Source: Solimonas sp040377605 (lineage in GTDB: Bacteria; Pseudomonadota; Gammaproteobacteria; Nevskiales; Nevskiaceae). From it: a stretch of 64,000 nt of DNA. Below are positions 34,192 through 42,391 of this stretch, one piece after another (position 1 is the stretch's first letter; every line of letters starts with the position of its first letter). Position numbers and translations under genes: made by a program. The stretch spans positions 1 through 64,000 of the forward strand of contig JBEIOK010000001.1 in the NCBI GenBank assembly GCA_040377605.1, read 5' to 3'. Below the pieces are notes generated by a model that saw only the letters and a list, made by a program, of their open reading frames with translations, was not told where the DNA came from and did no database searches.

Positions 34192-34249
34192 GCAGGGAAA
34201 AACCAGCAAGCGAGTCGGCCGCCAGCCAGACTCGCCGGAGCATCGAAAC

Positions 34250-35332
34250 ATGGCAACTTCCAAGGAATACGGCCTCGGCGAATTCACCTTCCCGCGCGGC
34301 TGGTTCATGATCGGCGAGAGCGCCAAGATCACCGACAAGCCGCAGGGCGTGAAGTTCTTCGGCCAGGAACTGGCCCTGTATCGCGGCAAGCAGAGCGGCA
34401 AGGTCATTCTGCTCGATGCCTACTGCCCCCACATGGGCACGCATCTGGCGCGCAACAGCACCTCCTACGTGGCGCAGGACGGTCCGGTGGAAGGCGATTC
34501 GATCCGCTGCCCGTACCATGCCTGGCGCTTCGGTCCCGATGGCAAGTGCAACCATATCCCCTATGCCACCGGCCCGATTCCGCCGGTTGCCCGGGTGCGG
34601 TCCTGGAAGGTCGAGGAGCGCATGGGAGCGGTGTTCGTCTGGCACGATCCGGAAGGCGGCGAGCCCGACTACGAGATCCCGGTCATCGACGCCTGCAGTG
34701 ATCCGTCCTGGGTGCCACTGGCCTATGACGATCTCGGCGTCGTCAACTGCCACACGCAGGAGATCGTCGACAACATCACCGACGTCGCCCATTTCGGTCC
34801 GGTACACGGCTCGATCACCAAGTACTTCGAGAACGAATTCCGCGGCCACCTGGCGATCCAGCGCATGGGCGGCGGTCACCGCACCCTGACCACGGCTGAC
34901 GGCCCGATGCTGGAAACCGAAGCGATCTACCATGGCCCGAGCATCCTGATCACCAAGATGATCGGCACGCACGACTCGTACATCTTCATTGCGCATACGC
35001 CGGTGGACGACGGTACTGCGTATGTCTGGCATGGACTGATGGTGAAGTCGCCCACCGGACAGGCCCAGTACAACGAACAGGACGTGGAGATCGCGCGTCA
35101 GTACCAGACCATGGCACTGGCGGCGTTCGCGCAGGACTTCGAGGTCTGGAAGTACAAGCGCCCGAACATTCAGGGCATGTATGTGCAGGGTGATGGTGCG
35201 TTCCTCAAGCAGCGCACCTGGTACAAGCAGTTCTACAACCCGCGCGCCCAGCGCGGCGAGCTGCTCAAGCAGGTCGAGGGCATTCACCTGGCGCGCGGCA
35301 TGGAAGGTTCGCCCGCGAGCAAGGCCGCCTGA
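34250..35332 (+). CDS. kshA: 3-ketosteroid 9-alpha-hydroxylase oxygenase component, KshA-like
   Basis: This 360-residue Rieske oxygenase has Rieske [2Fe-2S] ligands Cys59/His61 (CPHMGTH) and Cys87/His90 (CPYHAWRFG). The mononuclear iron site His181/His186 (DVAHFGPVHG), probably with Asp296, is also present. The numbering of the histidines is the same as in characterised KshA. KshA with its reductase KshB hydroxylates C9, which together with KstD breaks ring B. KshB is not in the window. A strong terminator follows at 35387. Alternative ring-hydroxylating roles are possible but less likely in this context. Confidence 0.87.
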   Translation: MATSKEYGLGEFTFPRGWFMIGESAKITDKPQGVKFFGQELALYRGKQSGKVILLDAYCPHMGTHLARNSTSYVAQDGPVEGDSIRCPYHAWRFGPDGKCNHIPYATGPIPPVARVRSWKVEERMGAVFVWHDPEGGEPDYEIPVIDACSDPSWVPLAYDDLGVVNCHTQEIVDNITDVAHFGPVHGSITKYFENEFRGHLAIQRMGGGHRTLTTADGPMLETEAIYHGPSILITKMIGTHDSYIFIAHTPVDDGTAYVWHGLMVKSPTGQAQYNEQDVEIARQYQTMALAAFAQDFEVWKYKRPNIQGMYVQGDGAFLKQRTWYKQFYNPRAQRGELLKQVEGIHLARGMEGSPASKAA

Positions 35333-35386
35333 GACGCTCCCCCTCGTTTCGTCGCGGCGCGAGAAACCAGCGGTACATAAATGAAG

Positions 35387-35420
35387 AAGCCGCGGCAGGG
35401 AAACCTGCCGCGGCTTTTCT
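35387..35420 (+). terminator. Rho-independent terminator of kshA
   Basis: A 13-base stem AAGCCGCGGCAGG with GAAA loop is followed by TTTTCTCT, 55 bases beyond the stop. It lies at the 5' edge of the frame of the AraC remnant. Confidence 0.88.
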
Positions 35421-35498
35421 CTGCAACGCGCCGAACCAGCGACCGGCGCGGGCGAAAGCGCCAAGCTGTCGGATCGCGAACTGCGGCGCGCACTGGAC

Positions 35499-35792
35499 GT
35501 GATCGAATCGCGGCTCAGCGAGAAAGTCAGCCTCGACGCACTTGCCGGTGAACTCCAGATGACCGTGACGACCTTCTGCCGACGCTTCCGCAACTGCACC
35601 GGCATGGCGCCCTATCAGTACGTGCCGCACCGCTGCATCGAACTGGCCAAGACCGCGCTGGAGCAGCCGGATTCGTCGATGTCGGACATCGCGCTGTCGC
35701 TCGGCTTCTGCGACCAGAGCCAGTTCACCAACACCTTCCGCCGGCGCGTGGGCGTCAGCCCGCGCGACTATCGCCGCCAGGTGCGGCGCTGA
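35499..35792 (+). CDS. AraC-type DNA-binding domain only (probable truncated regulator)
   Basis: These 97 residues cover both helix-turn-helix motifs of an AraC regulator (SLDALAGELQMTVTTFCRRF and ALSLGFCDQSQFTNTFRRRV) but nothing of the ligand domain. The frame continues upstream through LSDRELRRALDV, a normal AraC linker, back to the kshA terminator with no ATG. The usable start is therefore GTG 35499 or a rarer codon. It may be a free-standing DNA-binding domain or, more likely, the tail of a deleted AraC gene. Confidence 0.6.
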   Translation: MIESRLSEKVSLDALAGELQMTVTTFCRRFRNCTGMAPYQYVPHRCIELAKTALEQPDSSMSDIALSLGFCDQSQFTNTFRRRVGVSPRDYRRQVRR

Positions 35793-35799
35793 AGCCCGC

Positions 35800-36276
35800 T
35801 CACAGCACCAGCTGACAGGTCTGGCCGACGTCGAGGATGCGCTGCAGGCGTCCAGCGCCTAGCCATAGCGCGCAGCACATGCCGAGTTCCACGATCTCCG
35901 CATCCGAGTAGGCGGCGCGCAGACGCATCCAGAACGCGTCGTCGGCGCGCATCGCGATGTGATCCGCGACAAAGCGCTCCGCGAACTCGGCCGCAAGCTT
36001 CTCGCGCTCGCTGTAGCCGGGGTAGTGGCGCCACTGCTCGGCATTGGCATACAGCGCCTCGTCGACCCCGTTCGACGCGCCTTGCCCCTGCCGGGCGTTG
36101 CGGCAGACCTCGCATTCATTGAGCTGCGCGATGCGCATCCGCGCCACCTCGCGCTCGCGCATCGGCAGCGTCGTCTTGCCGTAGACGGCCCGACTGAACG
36201 CGATCAGACCCTCGCCCTTGTCAGGGCACAGTTGCATCCAGCTCCCGAGATCGTCGGCGACATCGATGCGCGGCAT
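35800..36276 (-). CDS. Carboxymuconolactone decarboxylase/AhpD-like protein
   Basis: This 158-residue all-helical protein of the AhpD-like fold has the redox pair CEVCRNAR (CxxC). Members act as alkylhydroperoxidase partners or as gamma-carboxymuconolactone decarboxylases; the CxxC favours a redox role. The gene converges with the AraC remnant seven bases away and is followed upstream on the same strand by a TonB-dependent receptor, 18 bases before the receptor stop. It may protect against peroxides formed during ring oxygenation. Confidence 0.72.
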   Translation of the reverse strand: MPRIDVADDLGSWMQLCPDKGEGLIAFSRAVYGKTTLPMREREVARMRIAQLNECEVCRNARQGQGASNGVDEALYANAEQWRHYPGYSEREKLAAEFAERFVADHIAMRADDAFWMRLRAAYSDAEIVELGMCCALWLGAGRLQRILDVGQTCQLVL

Positions 36277-36294
36277 GGCGTTTTCCGGTGAGGG

Positions 36295-38796
36295 TTATTG
36301 GAATCGGTAGATCAGATCCAGCCCCAGCGTGCGCGGCTCGCCCCAAATGACGGCGCGATTGGCGTGCGGCTGGTTATCGATGGCCGCAATCGCATATTCC
36401 CGGTCGGACAGATTTTTTCCCCACAGCGCGACATCCAGCGTGCCGCGGTCACCGGCACGCAGGCCGGCCAGCGTCAGTCGCGCGTTGTACAAACCGTAGG
36501 ATGGCAGCACTGTCAGCCCTTCGCGGCCCGGCAGGTTCAACCCGCTGCGCTCGTCGATGTAGTGGTAGGTCGCGAACGCCCGCAGCTCACCCCAGTCACG
36601 GCGCAGCAACGTCGCATCGGCGGCGACGACGAAGGAATGCCGCGGGGCCGACTGAAACGGGAACTGGCTGGCAACATTGGCGCCGTCGAAGTCACGCACG
36701 TCGGTCACCTGCGCATCCAGGTAGGCGTAGTCACCCGACAGCACCAGATTCTCTCCCACCACCCAGGTTGTCTCCACTTCCACGCCGCGCATTTGCGCTT
36801 TGCCGGCATTGCGCGTCTTGGTATCGGAGATCGTGCCCGGAATCAGGAAGTTGATCTGCATGTCGGTGTAATCGGAATCGAAATATCCGGCATTGAAGCG
36901 CAGGCGGCGCCCGAACCATTCGCTCTTGAAGCCAAACTCGGTGGATTCGACATACTCGGGCGCAAAACCATCGACGTAGCCGAAGCCATACTCGTTATCC
37001 GGTGACGCCCCGCTGATATGTGGATCGCGCACATTGAAGCCGCCGCTCTTGTAGGCCTCGACCAGCTTGGCGTAGACGTTGAAAGCCTCCGTCAGCTCAT
37101 AAGCCGCGATATAGGCCCACGAGTCGTTGCTGAAACGGCGCGAGGCCGGCACGTCGTCGAACATCTCGCCGCTGCTCAGCAACACCGCGGTGCCGAGCCC
37201 GTTGACGTTACCTTCGACGTAGGTATCGCTGATCCTGAACTTGACCGCGCGCCGGTCATCCTCCGACGAGCGATAACCCACCGTGAGGTGAAGGCGCTCG
37301 TCCAGCACCGGCGGCGTCCACGTAACCTGTGTGTAGTAGGCGGTCGCTTCATTGTCGATGGTCCAGTTCAGATCGACGAAGTTCACCAGCCGCGGCCCGG
37401 CCAGCGCCAGCAACTGAGTCCCGATGTTGCCGGGCACGGTCGCCAGCAGCCCGGTCAGCGCGGCAGGGCCAATCGCAGTACTGAACTGATGATTCAGCCG
37501 ATGGCGATCCTCCGTTGCCTGCTCGGTGAAATGGAACGCGCCGACGATGTACTTCACCGAATCGTCGAACAGCATGCCGCTGAGCTGCAGCTCGTGCGAC
37601 CACTGATCCTGCGTCACGGTCGGAATCACCAGCGGCGTCGGGCCGCCGTTGGCGCGCGTCGCGGCCGGCCCCTCGTAAGCATGGCTGTCGAGACGATATG
37701 CCAGCGACCCGGCACCGCCGCCCAGATCGGCGTACTCGCGGTCCTCGAGATCCCGGTAGGCCCCGATGTACTTGAGCTCGTGCGCGCCCAGTAGCGCGGT
37801 CAGCGTCAGCGCGTGTCCGTTGACAACCGTCCCCGACGCCTCCATCGGCGGACCGGACGACAGCCGATCCAGACGATTCAGCGCGTATACCGAGTTCGCC
37901 TGCGCAAAGCCCTTGAACAACTCCGCCTCGCCCTTGTCGGCGGTCGGCGGCAACTGCGCCTGGAACATCTGGTTGACGTAGGTCATGTCGCTGCGATCGT
38001 AGGCGTAGTCCGCCGTCAGCCAGTACGTCGGCGTCCAGCGCACATCGAAACGTCCGGCAAACTCCTCACGATCACCAAAGTCGCCGCCCGGCCCCGTGTT
38101 TTCGACGAATCCGTCCTTGCGGCTGCCCAGCACCGCGAGCTTGAGCGCCAGCTCGTCGGTCACCGGGAGATTGAAACTGCTGCGGCCGAGCAGGGTATTG
38201 CGCTCCCCCACCGTCAGCTTGTGCGTCATCGAGAACGACCCAGGCACCGGCTTCTGCGTCACCAGGTTGATCGCGCCCCCGGTGGTGTTACGCCCATACA
38301 GCGTGCCCTGCGGCCCACGCAGCACCTCGATGCGCTGCAGATCGGCGATGTCCAGCGCCAGCCCCACCGATCGGGCTACGTACACCCCGTCGAGGTAGAC
38401 CCCTACAGCGGGATCCTGGGTCAGCTGGGCATCGCCCAGCCCCACGCCGCGAATGAACAGACGCAGCGTTGCGTTGTGCGTCGGAAACGGCTCGATCGTC
38501 AGCCCCGGCGCCTGCACCGCCAGATCGGCCAACCCGTCGATGCCGCGCTGTTGCAGCTTCTCCGCGTTGAAGGCCTGGATCGAGATCGGCGTGTCCTGCA
38601 GCGATTCGACGCGCTTCTGCGCGGTGACCACGATCTCTTCGAGCTGTGCCGTCGCGGCAGACTGCGGCGCGTCGCCCGCGACAGCCGGCGGTGCCAGCGG
38701 CTCCACCGGAATGGTCTCCAGGGTCTCGTCCTGGGCACCAGCGGTGCCGGCGAACAGGCACAACCACAGCACCCACCGCATTCCATTGCTGCGCAT
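36295..38796 (-). CDS. TonB-dependent outer-membrane receptor
   Basis: This 833-residue receptor has signal peptide WVLWLCLFAGTAGA, TonB box LEEIVVTAQKR, plug motif IEVLRGPQGTLYGRNTTGGA and a C-terminal barrel ending LGLDLIYRFQ. It is the second receptor of the same type in the window. GGAGGAG lies before ATG 38796. Placed between ksi and the AhpD-like gene in the steroid block, it is a good candidate for steroid uptake across the outer membrane, by inference from context. Confidence 0.88.
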   Translation of the reverse strand: MRSNGMRWVLWLCLFAGTAGAQDETLETIPVEPLAPPAVAGDAPQSAATAQLEEIVVTAQKRVESLQDTPISIQAFNAEKLQQRGIDGLADLAVQAPGLTIEPFPTHNATLRLFIRGVGLGDAQLTQDPAVGVYLDGVYVARSVGLALDIADLQRIEVLRGPQGTLYGRNTTGGAINLVTQKPVPGSFSMTHKLTVGERNTLLGRSSFNLPVTDELALKLAVLGSRKDGFVENTGPGGDFGDREEFAGRFDVRWTPTYWLTADYAYDRSDMTYVNQMFQAQLPPTADKGEAELFKGFAQANSVYALNRLDRLSSGPPMEASGTVVNGHALTLTALLGAHELKYIGAYRDLEDREYADLGGGAGSLAYRLDSHAYEGPAATRANGGPTPLVIPTVTQDQWSHELQLSGMLFDDSVKYIVGAFHFTEQATEDRHRLNHQFSTAIGPAALTGLLATVPGNIGTQLLALAGPRLVNFVDLNWTIDNEATAYYTQVTWTPPVLDERLHLTVGYRSSEDDRRAVKFRISDTYVEGNVNGLGTAVLLSSGEMFDDVPASRRFSNDSWAYIAAYELTEAFNVYAKLVEAYKSGGFNVRDPHISGASPDNEYGFGYVDGFAPEYVESTEFGFKSEWFGRRLRFNAGYFDSDYTDMQINFLIPGTISDTKTRNAGKAQMRGVEVETTWVVGENLVLSGDYAYLDAQVTDVRDFDGANVASQFPFQSAPRHSFVVAADATLLRRDWGELRAFATYHYIDERSGLNLPGREGLTVLPSYGLYNARLTLAGLRAGDRGTLDVALWGKNLSDREYAIAAIDNQPHANRAVIWGEPRTLGLDLIYRFQ

Positions 38797-38829
38797 CAGC
38801 CGCTCCTCCCCCGACTGCTTCTCATCGGT

Positions 38830-38856
38830 CCCGTCGGCCGGCAAACGACCGACGGG
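38830..38856 (-). other. Hairpin between ksi and TonB receptor
   Basis: CCCGTCGG and CCGACGGG flank an 11-base loop, immediately downstream of the ksi stop on the minus strand. It may be an attenuator or RNA-processing site between the two genes; no U-tract. Confidence 0.4.
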
Positions 38857-38867
38857 CCTGCGATTTT

Positions 38868-39248
38868 CTACTTCATGAACTCCATGTCGCTCTTGCCCCA
38901 GAACGCACGCATCGACGTGAACTGACCGGCCTCATTGAACGTCATCACGTCGATCACATGGATCTCGGCCTTGCCTTCCGGCATGTTGAGCACCACGTCG
39001 AATGCCATCGCAGCCGAATTGCCGTGCGAAGCCCGGATCGGGGCCGCCAGCCGCAGCTTGGCGCCGCTCTTCATGGCCATCTGGTAGAACGCACGCACGG
39101 CAGGCTTGCCGTTCTTGATCGGGCTGCCGACGGGATCCTCGACCGTTGCATCCTCGGCGTACAGGTCGATGAGCCCGTCGAGGTCCTGCTGGTTGTAGGT
39201 ATCGATATACGCCTGCATGGCGGCCTTCATCTGCGGCTCGGTCGGCAC
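38868..39248 (-). CDS. ksi: Steroid delta-isomerase (ketosteroid isomerase)
   Basis: This 126-residue protein is very similar to Pseudomonas KSI: the segment YAEDATVEDPVGSPI matches YADDATVEDPFGQPP, and later APIRASHG and VIDVMTF are shared. Catalytic residues are present: Tyr14, Asp38 (general base) and Asp100. It shifts the delta(5) double bond of 3-ketosteroids to delta(4) before KstD/KshA. GTG 39248 is supported by AGGA upstream. It is divergent from the LuxR-type regulator and precedes the TonB receptor on the same strand. Confidence 0.93.
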   Translation of the reverse strand: MPTEPQMKAAMQAYIDTYNQQDLDGLIDLYAEDATVEDPVGSPIKNGKPAVRAFYQMAMKSGAKLRLAAPIRASHGNSAAMAFDVVLNMPEGKAEIHVIDVMTFNEAGQFTSMRAFWGKSDMEFMK

Positions 39249-39397
39249 GGTCTTTGTCCTGGTCGTTGGTGGAACGGCTACGGATAGGCATGGTCGTGCA
39301 GCCGGCCAGCGCGCCAAATCGTCCGCATGGACGACACCGGCGCTCGCCGGCGGGCCGGTCCATCGGCCCGGCGATGCACGAAATGGGGGAGTTCCCC

Positions 39398-39432
39398 TAT
39401 ACTCCCAGCGAGCGTTTGCGAAAGACGCTCGC
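39398..39432 (+). promoter_or_regulatory. Candidate promoter and dyad ahead of the LuxR-type gene
   Basis: TATACT (39398-39403) is a good -10 box for the plus strand, though a clear -35 is lacking. It is followed by the inverted repeat GCGAGCGT/ACGCTCGC with a nine-base spacer (39408-39432). The site is between divergent ksi and luxR-type genes and could be an autoregulatory operator. Confidence 0.35.
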
Positions 39433-39514
39433 AATTTAAGAAACCGCCAAGGTTCAGCCATCCATCGCCGGCGCAGATTCCCGACAGGGCCTGCGCGGTG
39501 GCCCAGGAGAGCCC

Positions 39515-40726
39515 GTGCCGTCGTCCAAGTCGCCCGCAAGCCGTGCCACCAAAACCGTCGACAAGGCGGGGGTCGGTCCGTATTTGCCGGACGTCACGCG
39601 CGCCACCGATCTGGCGCAGCTCGATGAGCTGCTGGGTGCGATCTACGATGGCCCGACCGAATCCCCGCCCTGGAACTCCGCACTGCAGATGTTGCGCGGC
39701 AGCCTGCAGGCGGCGCACGTCACCCTGATCCTGCGCCCGCCGTCCCAAGACAGCACCGGCGTGATGATCAACACCGGCCCGGTGACGACGCAGGGAGTCG
39801 AATCCTACGAAAGCCATTTCTTCGCCACCGATCCCTTCGTGCGCCTGCAGGAAGGCGAGGTACTGACCGCTGAAGAGTTGATGGGCAAGCAGTGGCTGGA
39901 CAGCTCGATCTACAACGAATATCTCAAGCCGCTGGGTATCCGTCACCTGCTCGGCGCCGACATCTACACCAAGGACGGCATCGAATGCCGTCTGCGCATC
40001 ACGCGCTCGCTGGACTCGAAGGCCTTCTCCGTGGCCGACAAGGCGCTGGTGCGCTTCCTGCTGCCGCATCTGAAACGCGCGATCCAGCTGCACGCGCGCC
40101 TGGACTTCCTGGAGACCGAGCGCCAGCTGTTCGCCGGTACTGTCAATCGCATGCTGCTGGGCATCGTCAGTTTTGACCAGAACGGCGCGATTCTCGAAAC
40201 CAATCAGGAGGCCCGCCGCATCCTGAGCGAAAAGGACGGCATCTGGCTCTCCGGAACCACCCTGGCCGTGGAATCCAGTCAGGAAGGTCGCGAGTTGCAA
40301 CGCATGATCCGCGCCGCCATCGCCGACAACAGCGATGCCGAAGGCTCGGCTGTCGTCGAGGCCATGTCGATCTCGCGGCCGTCCGGTCGCAGCAAGCTGG
40401 GCGTGCTGGTGCGTGCCATCCCTATCGGCCGCTACTCCGAGAGCAAGCATCGCCCTGCCGCTGCCGTCTTCCTGCGCGACTCCGAGGCCAATGCCGCCCA
40501 GCCCTCCCAGGAGCTGGTGCGACGCCTGTTCGGGCTCACCCGGATGGAAGCCCAGCTGGCCCTGCTGCTGGCAGAAGGCTTCACGCTGGACGAAGCCGCC
40601 GAAAAGATGAACGTGCGGCGCAACACCGCACGCACCCACCTCCGGTCCATCTTCTGCAAGACCGGTGTCACCCGTCAGACCATGCTGGTGCGACTGCTGC
40701 TGAACAGCGTGATGTCGCTGGGCTGA
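39515..40726 (+). CDS. LuxR-family regulator, possible TesR/TeiR-like steroid regulator
   Basis: This 403-residue protein has a long N-terminal sensing region (with DPFVRLQEGEVLTAEELMG) and a C-terminal LuxR helix-turn-helix (FGLTRMEAQLALLLAEGFTL then NTARTHLRSIFCKTGV). Length and layout resemble TesR/TeiR, the LuxR-type activator of testosterone genes in Comamonas, and it is divergent from ksi. This makes it the best candidate for the local steroid regulator. GTG start with CAGGAGA ahead. The ligand is unknown. Confidence 0.72.
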   Translation: MPSSKSPASRATKTVDKAGVGPYLPDVTRATDLAQLDELLGAIYDGPTESPPWNSALQMLRGSLQAAHVTLILRPPSQDSTGVMINTGPVTTQGVESYESHFFATDPFVRLQEGEVLTAEELMGKQWLDSSIYNEYLKPLGIRHLLGADIYTKDGIECRLRITRSLDSKAFSVADKALVRFLLPHLKRAIQLHARLDFLETERQLFAGTVNRMLLGIVSFDQNGAILETNQEARRILSEKDGIWLSGTTLAVESSQEGRELQRMIRAAIADNSDAEGSAVVEAMSISRPSGRSKLGVLVRAIPIGRYSESKHRPAAAVFLRDSEANAAQPSQELVRRLFGLTRMEAQLALLLAEGFTLDEAAEKMNVRRNTARTHLRSIFCKTGVTRQTMLVRLLLNSVMSLG

Positions 40727-40922
40727 GCCTGTACCGGCTTCAAGGCCTGTTCATCTTTCGGACTGCCACCCGCGGGTAGGGTGACGATCGGCATGCGTCC
40801 GAAATCAGGCCCAGGGAGTAATGGAAGTTGTCAGCTTGTAACACTCCGGCTCCCTCTCGCCTTACAATAAGTTGACATAGGCGTCACCAAGCGACCCAAC
40901 AACCAAGGCGTCACACCACCAC

Positions 40923-41594
40923 ATGATCACCAACAAAGCAGGCTGGGCCGCGCGCGAAGACGCGGCCATCATCAAGGCGCACAACAAGGGAACGGCGGCC
41001 GAACTGGCTGAAAAGTTCGACAAGCCGGCGTGGGCCGTGCGTCGTCGTGCCGCCCGCCTGGGCATCGTGCTGCTGCGCAGCGAAGGCCCGCCGCGCAAGA
41101 AGAAGAAGGTCGTGGCCCCCAAGCCAGCGGGCCGCAAGAAGCGCTCGCCGTTCAAGCGCTGGACCAAGGACGACATCAAGACGCTGAAGCGCGACTACGG
41201 CACCGTGCCCGCCGCCAAGATCGCCAAGGCCATGGGCCGTTCGCCGCAGACGGTCTACCGTCGCGCCGCGATGCTGGGGCTGGCTCAAGGCCAGGACATC
41301 AGCCAGAAGGAAAAGAACTTCATCCGCGACAACATCCTGCGCATGGGTGTGCAGGAAACCGCGCAGCGCATCAATCGCTCGGAGCGCACCGTGCGCCGCG
41401 AGATCAAGCGCCAGGGCCTGCTCGACGTCGGTGGCATGACGCTGAAGCAGGAGCGCGCGCTGCGCAAGCATGATCCGGAGACACAGACCATCGCCTCGCT
41501 GGCACGCGAAGTCGGCTGGACCGACTACCGCACGCTACGCACGCTGGCCAAGCTCAACGCCTGGGATGCACGCACCACCAAGGCCAAGCGCTAA
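40923..41594 (+). CDS. DNA-binding-type protein made of four helix-turn-helix repeats
   Basis: The 223 residues break into four related units of about 42 residues. They cover about 7-48 (AWAVRRRAARLG), 79-120 (QTVYRRAAMLG), 124-165 (RTVRREIKRQG) and 171-212 (YRTLRTLAKLN). Each has a tri-helical homeodomain/SANT-like pattern with the recognition helix at its end. A basic Lys/Arg/Pro linker (about 57-77) joins the first two. I do not recognise the family. It is monocistronic, with an intrinsic terminator at 41619. It could be a nucleoid protein or a phage-type regulator. Confidence 0.6.
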   Translation: MITNKAGWAAREDAAIIKAHNKGTAAELAEKFDKPAWAVRRRAARLGIVLLRSEGPPRKKKKVVAPKPAGRKKRSPFKRWTKDDIKTLKRDYGTVPAAKIAKAMGRSPQTVYRRAAMLGLAQGQDISQKEKNFIRDNILRMGVQETAQRINRSERTVRREIKRQGLLDVGGMTLKQERALRKHDPETQTIASLAREVGWTDYRTLRTLAKLNAWDARTTKAKR

Positions 41595-41618
41595 CGTCCA
41601 AACGGACCGTTGCACCCG

Positions 41619-41648
41619 GAATGCCCGCGCAAGCGGGCATTCTGCTTT
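41619..41648 (+). terminator. Rho-independent terminator after the HTH-repeat gene
   Basis: Stem GAATGCCCGC with loop GCAA and complement is followed by TGCTTT, 24 bases beyond the stop. The stem core ATGCCCGC recurs in the hairpin at 42344-42383. Confidence 0.75.
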
Positions 41649-41763
41649 GCGCCCTCACCCCCGAATCGGGGGGTTCTGCCCATCGCCGTGACTCCCTACC
41701 TTTGGTCCAGGGACTCGACGACCGTTCGTCGTCGGGCATTGGCACAGGGACTTGGAGACGGCA

Positions 41764-42324
41764 ATGAAGAAACTTGGACTTTTACTGATTCCGGCGCTGT
41801 TCGCGCTCAGCGCCTGCGATGACAACGGCAATGGCGGCGGTGGCGGTGGACCGATCGGCGGCGCGAGCTGCGATCTGAAAATCCCGATGCAGGTCACCGG
41901 CGAACTGACGCCGCAGTACACCTGGGACGGCGGCGCCGTGGAAAATCTGGCGATCACGCGCGTGGAGAATCTGGAATATCTGTCCAATGCCGCGAACGCG
42001 ACAGCCTGCGCCACGGCCATGGTGCCCGGCTCCGGCACGACCCGCGACGAGCGCTGCAAGATCGCCTATGCACGAAAATCGCTGCCCTCCCCCTCCGCAC
42101 CGACGGTTGCGCGCAGCCTGGTGACCTCGCCGGTCATGCACGGCGCACCCGGCGATTCGAGCATCCCGCCGAATGTCACCGCGCTGACCGAAGAAGCGCC
42201 GCTGGTCATGGGCGTGGCGTATCAGATGAGCGTCACGCGCGTGAAGTCCGACGGCAGCGTGGAATCCTGCGGCTGCCTGCGCTTCAACGCTGGCACTGCC
42301 AAGTCGGGTGACGGCAGCTGCTGA
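41764..42324 (+). CDS. Lipoprotein of unknown function
   Basis: This 186-residue protein has a lipobox (ALFALSACDD), a Gly-rich spacer of about ten residues, and a folded part with seven or so Cys (for example ESCGCLRF), suggesting disulfides in the periplasm. GGAG lies before the ATG 41764. No known domain was recognised. The next hairpin at 42344 closes the unit. Confidence 0.65.
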   Translation: MKKLGLLLIPALFALSACDDNGNGGGGGGPIGGASCDLKIPMQVTGELTPQYTWDGGAVENLAITRVENLEYLSNAANATACATAMVPGSGTTRDERCKIAYARKSLPSPSAPTVARSLVTSPVMHGAPGDSSIPPNVTALTEEAPLVMGVAYQMSVTRVKSDGSVESCGCLRFNAGTAKSGDGSC

Positions 42325-42343
42325 CTCTGTCGCGTTCATCGCC

Positions 42344-42383
42344 GCAAGCAACCATGCCCGCGGACGCGGGCATGGTTGCTTGC
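42344..42383. terminator. Long perfect hairpin between convergent genes
   Basis: An 18-base perfect stem starting GCAAGCAACCATGCCCGC has a GGAC loop, between the lipoprotein gene and the MmcB-like gene stop. No U-tract on either strand, so it may act as a Rho-type or processing barrier for both transcripts. Confidence 0.6.
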
Positions 42384-42391
42384 GCGAGATC

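Larger units (their letters stand above)
33945..34249. other. Divergent control region of hsaA-like and kshA-like genes
   Basis: This 305-base gap holds the promoters of both steroid genes. Two perfect inverted repeats are visible (34105-34122 and 34175-34191), listed separately. No clear sigma-70 boxes were identified. Confidence 0.65.

Noticed and set aside
35265..35630. 121-codon minus-strand frame across the kshA end and AraC remnant
   Set aside because: Spans a terminator and is antisense to two recognisable protein segments.
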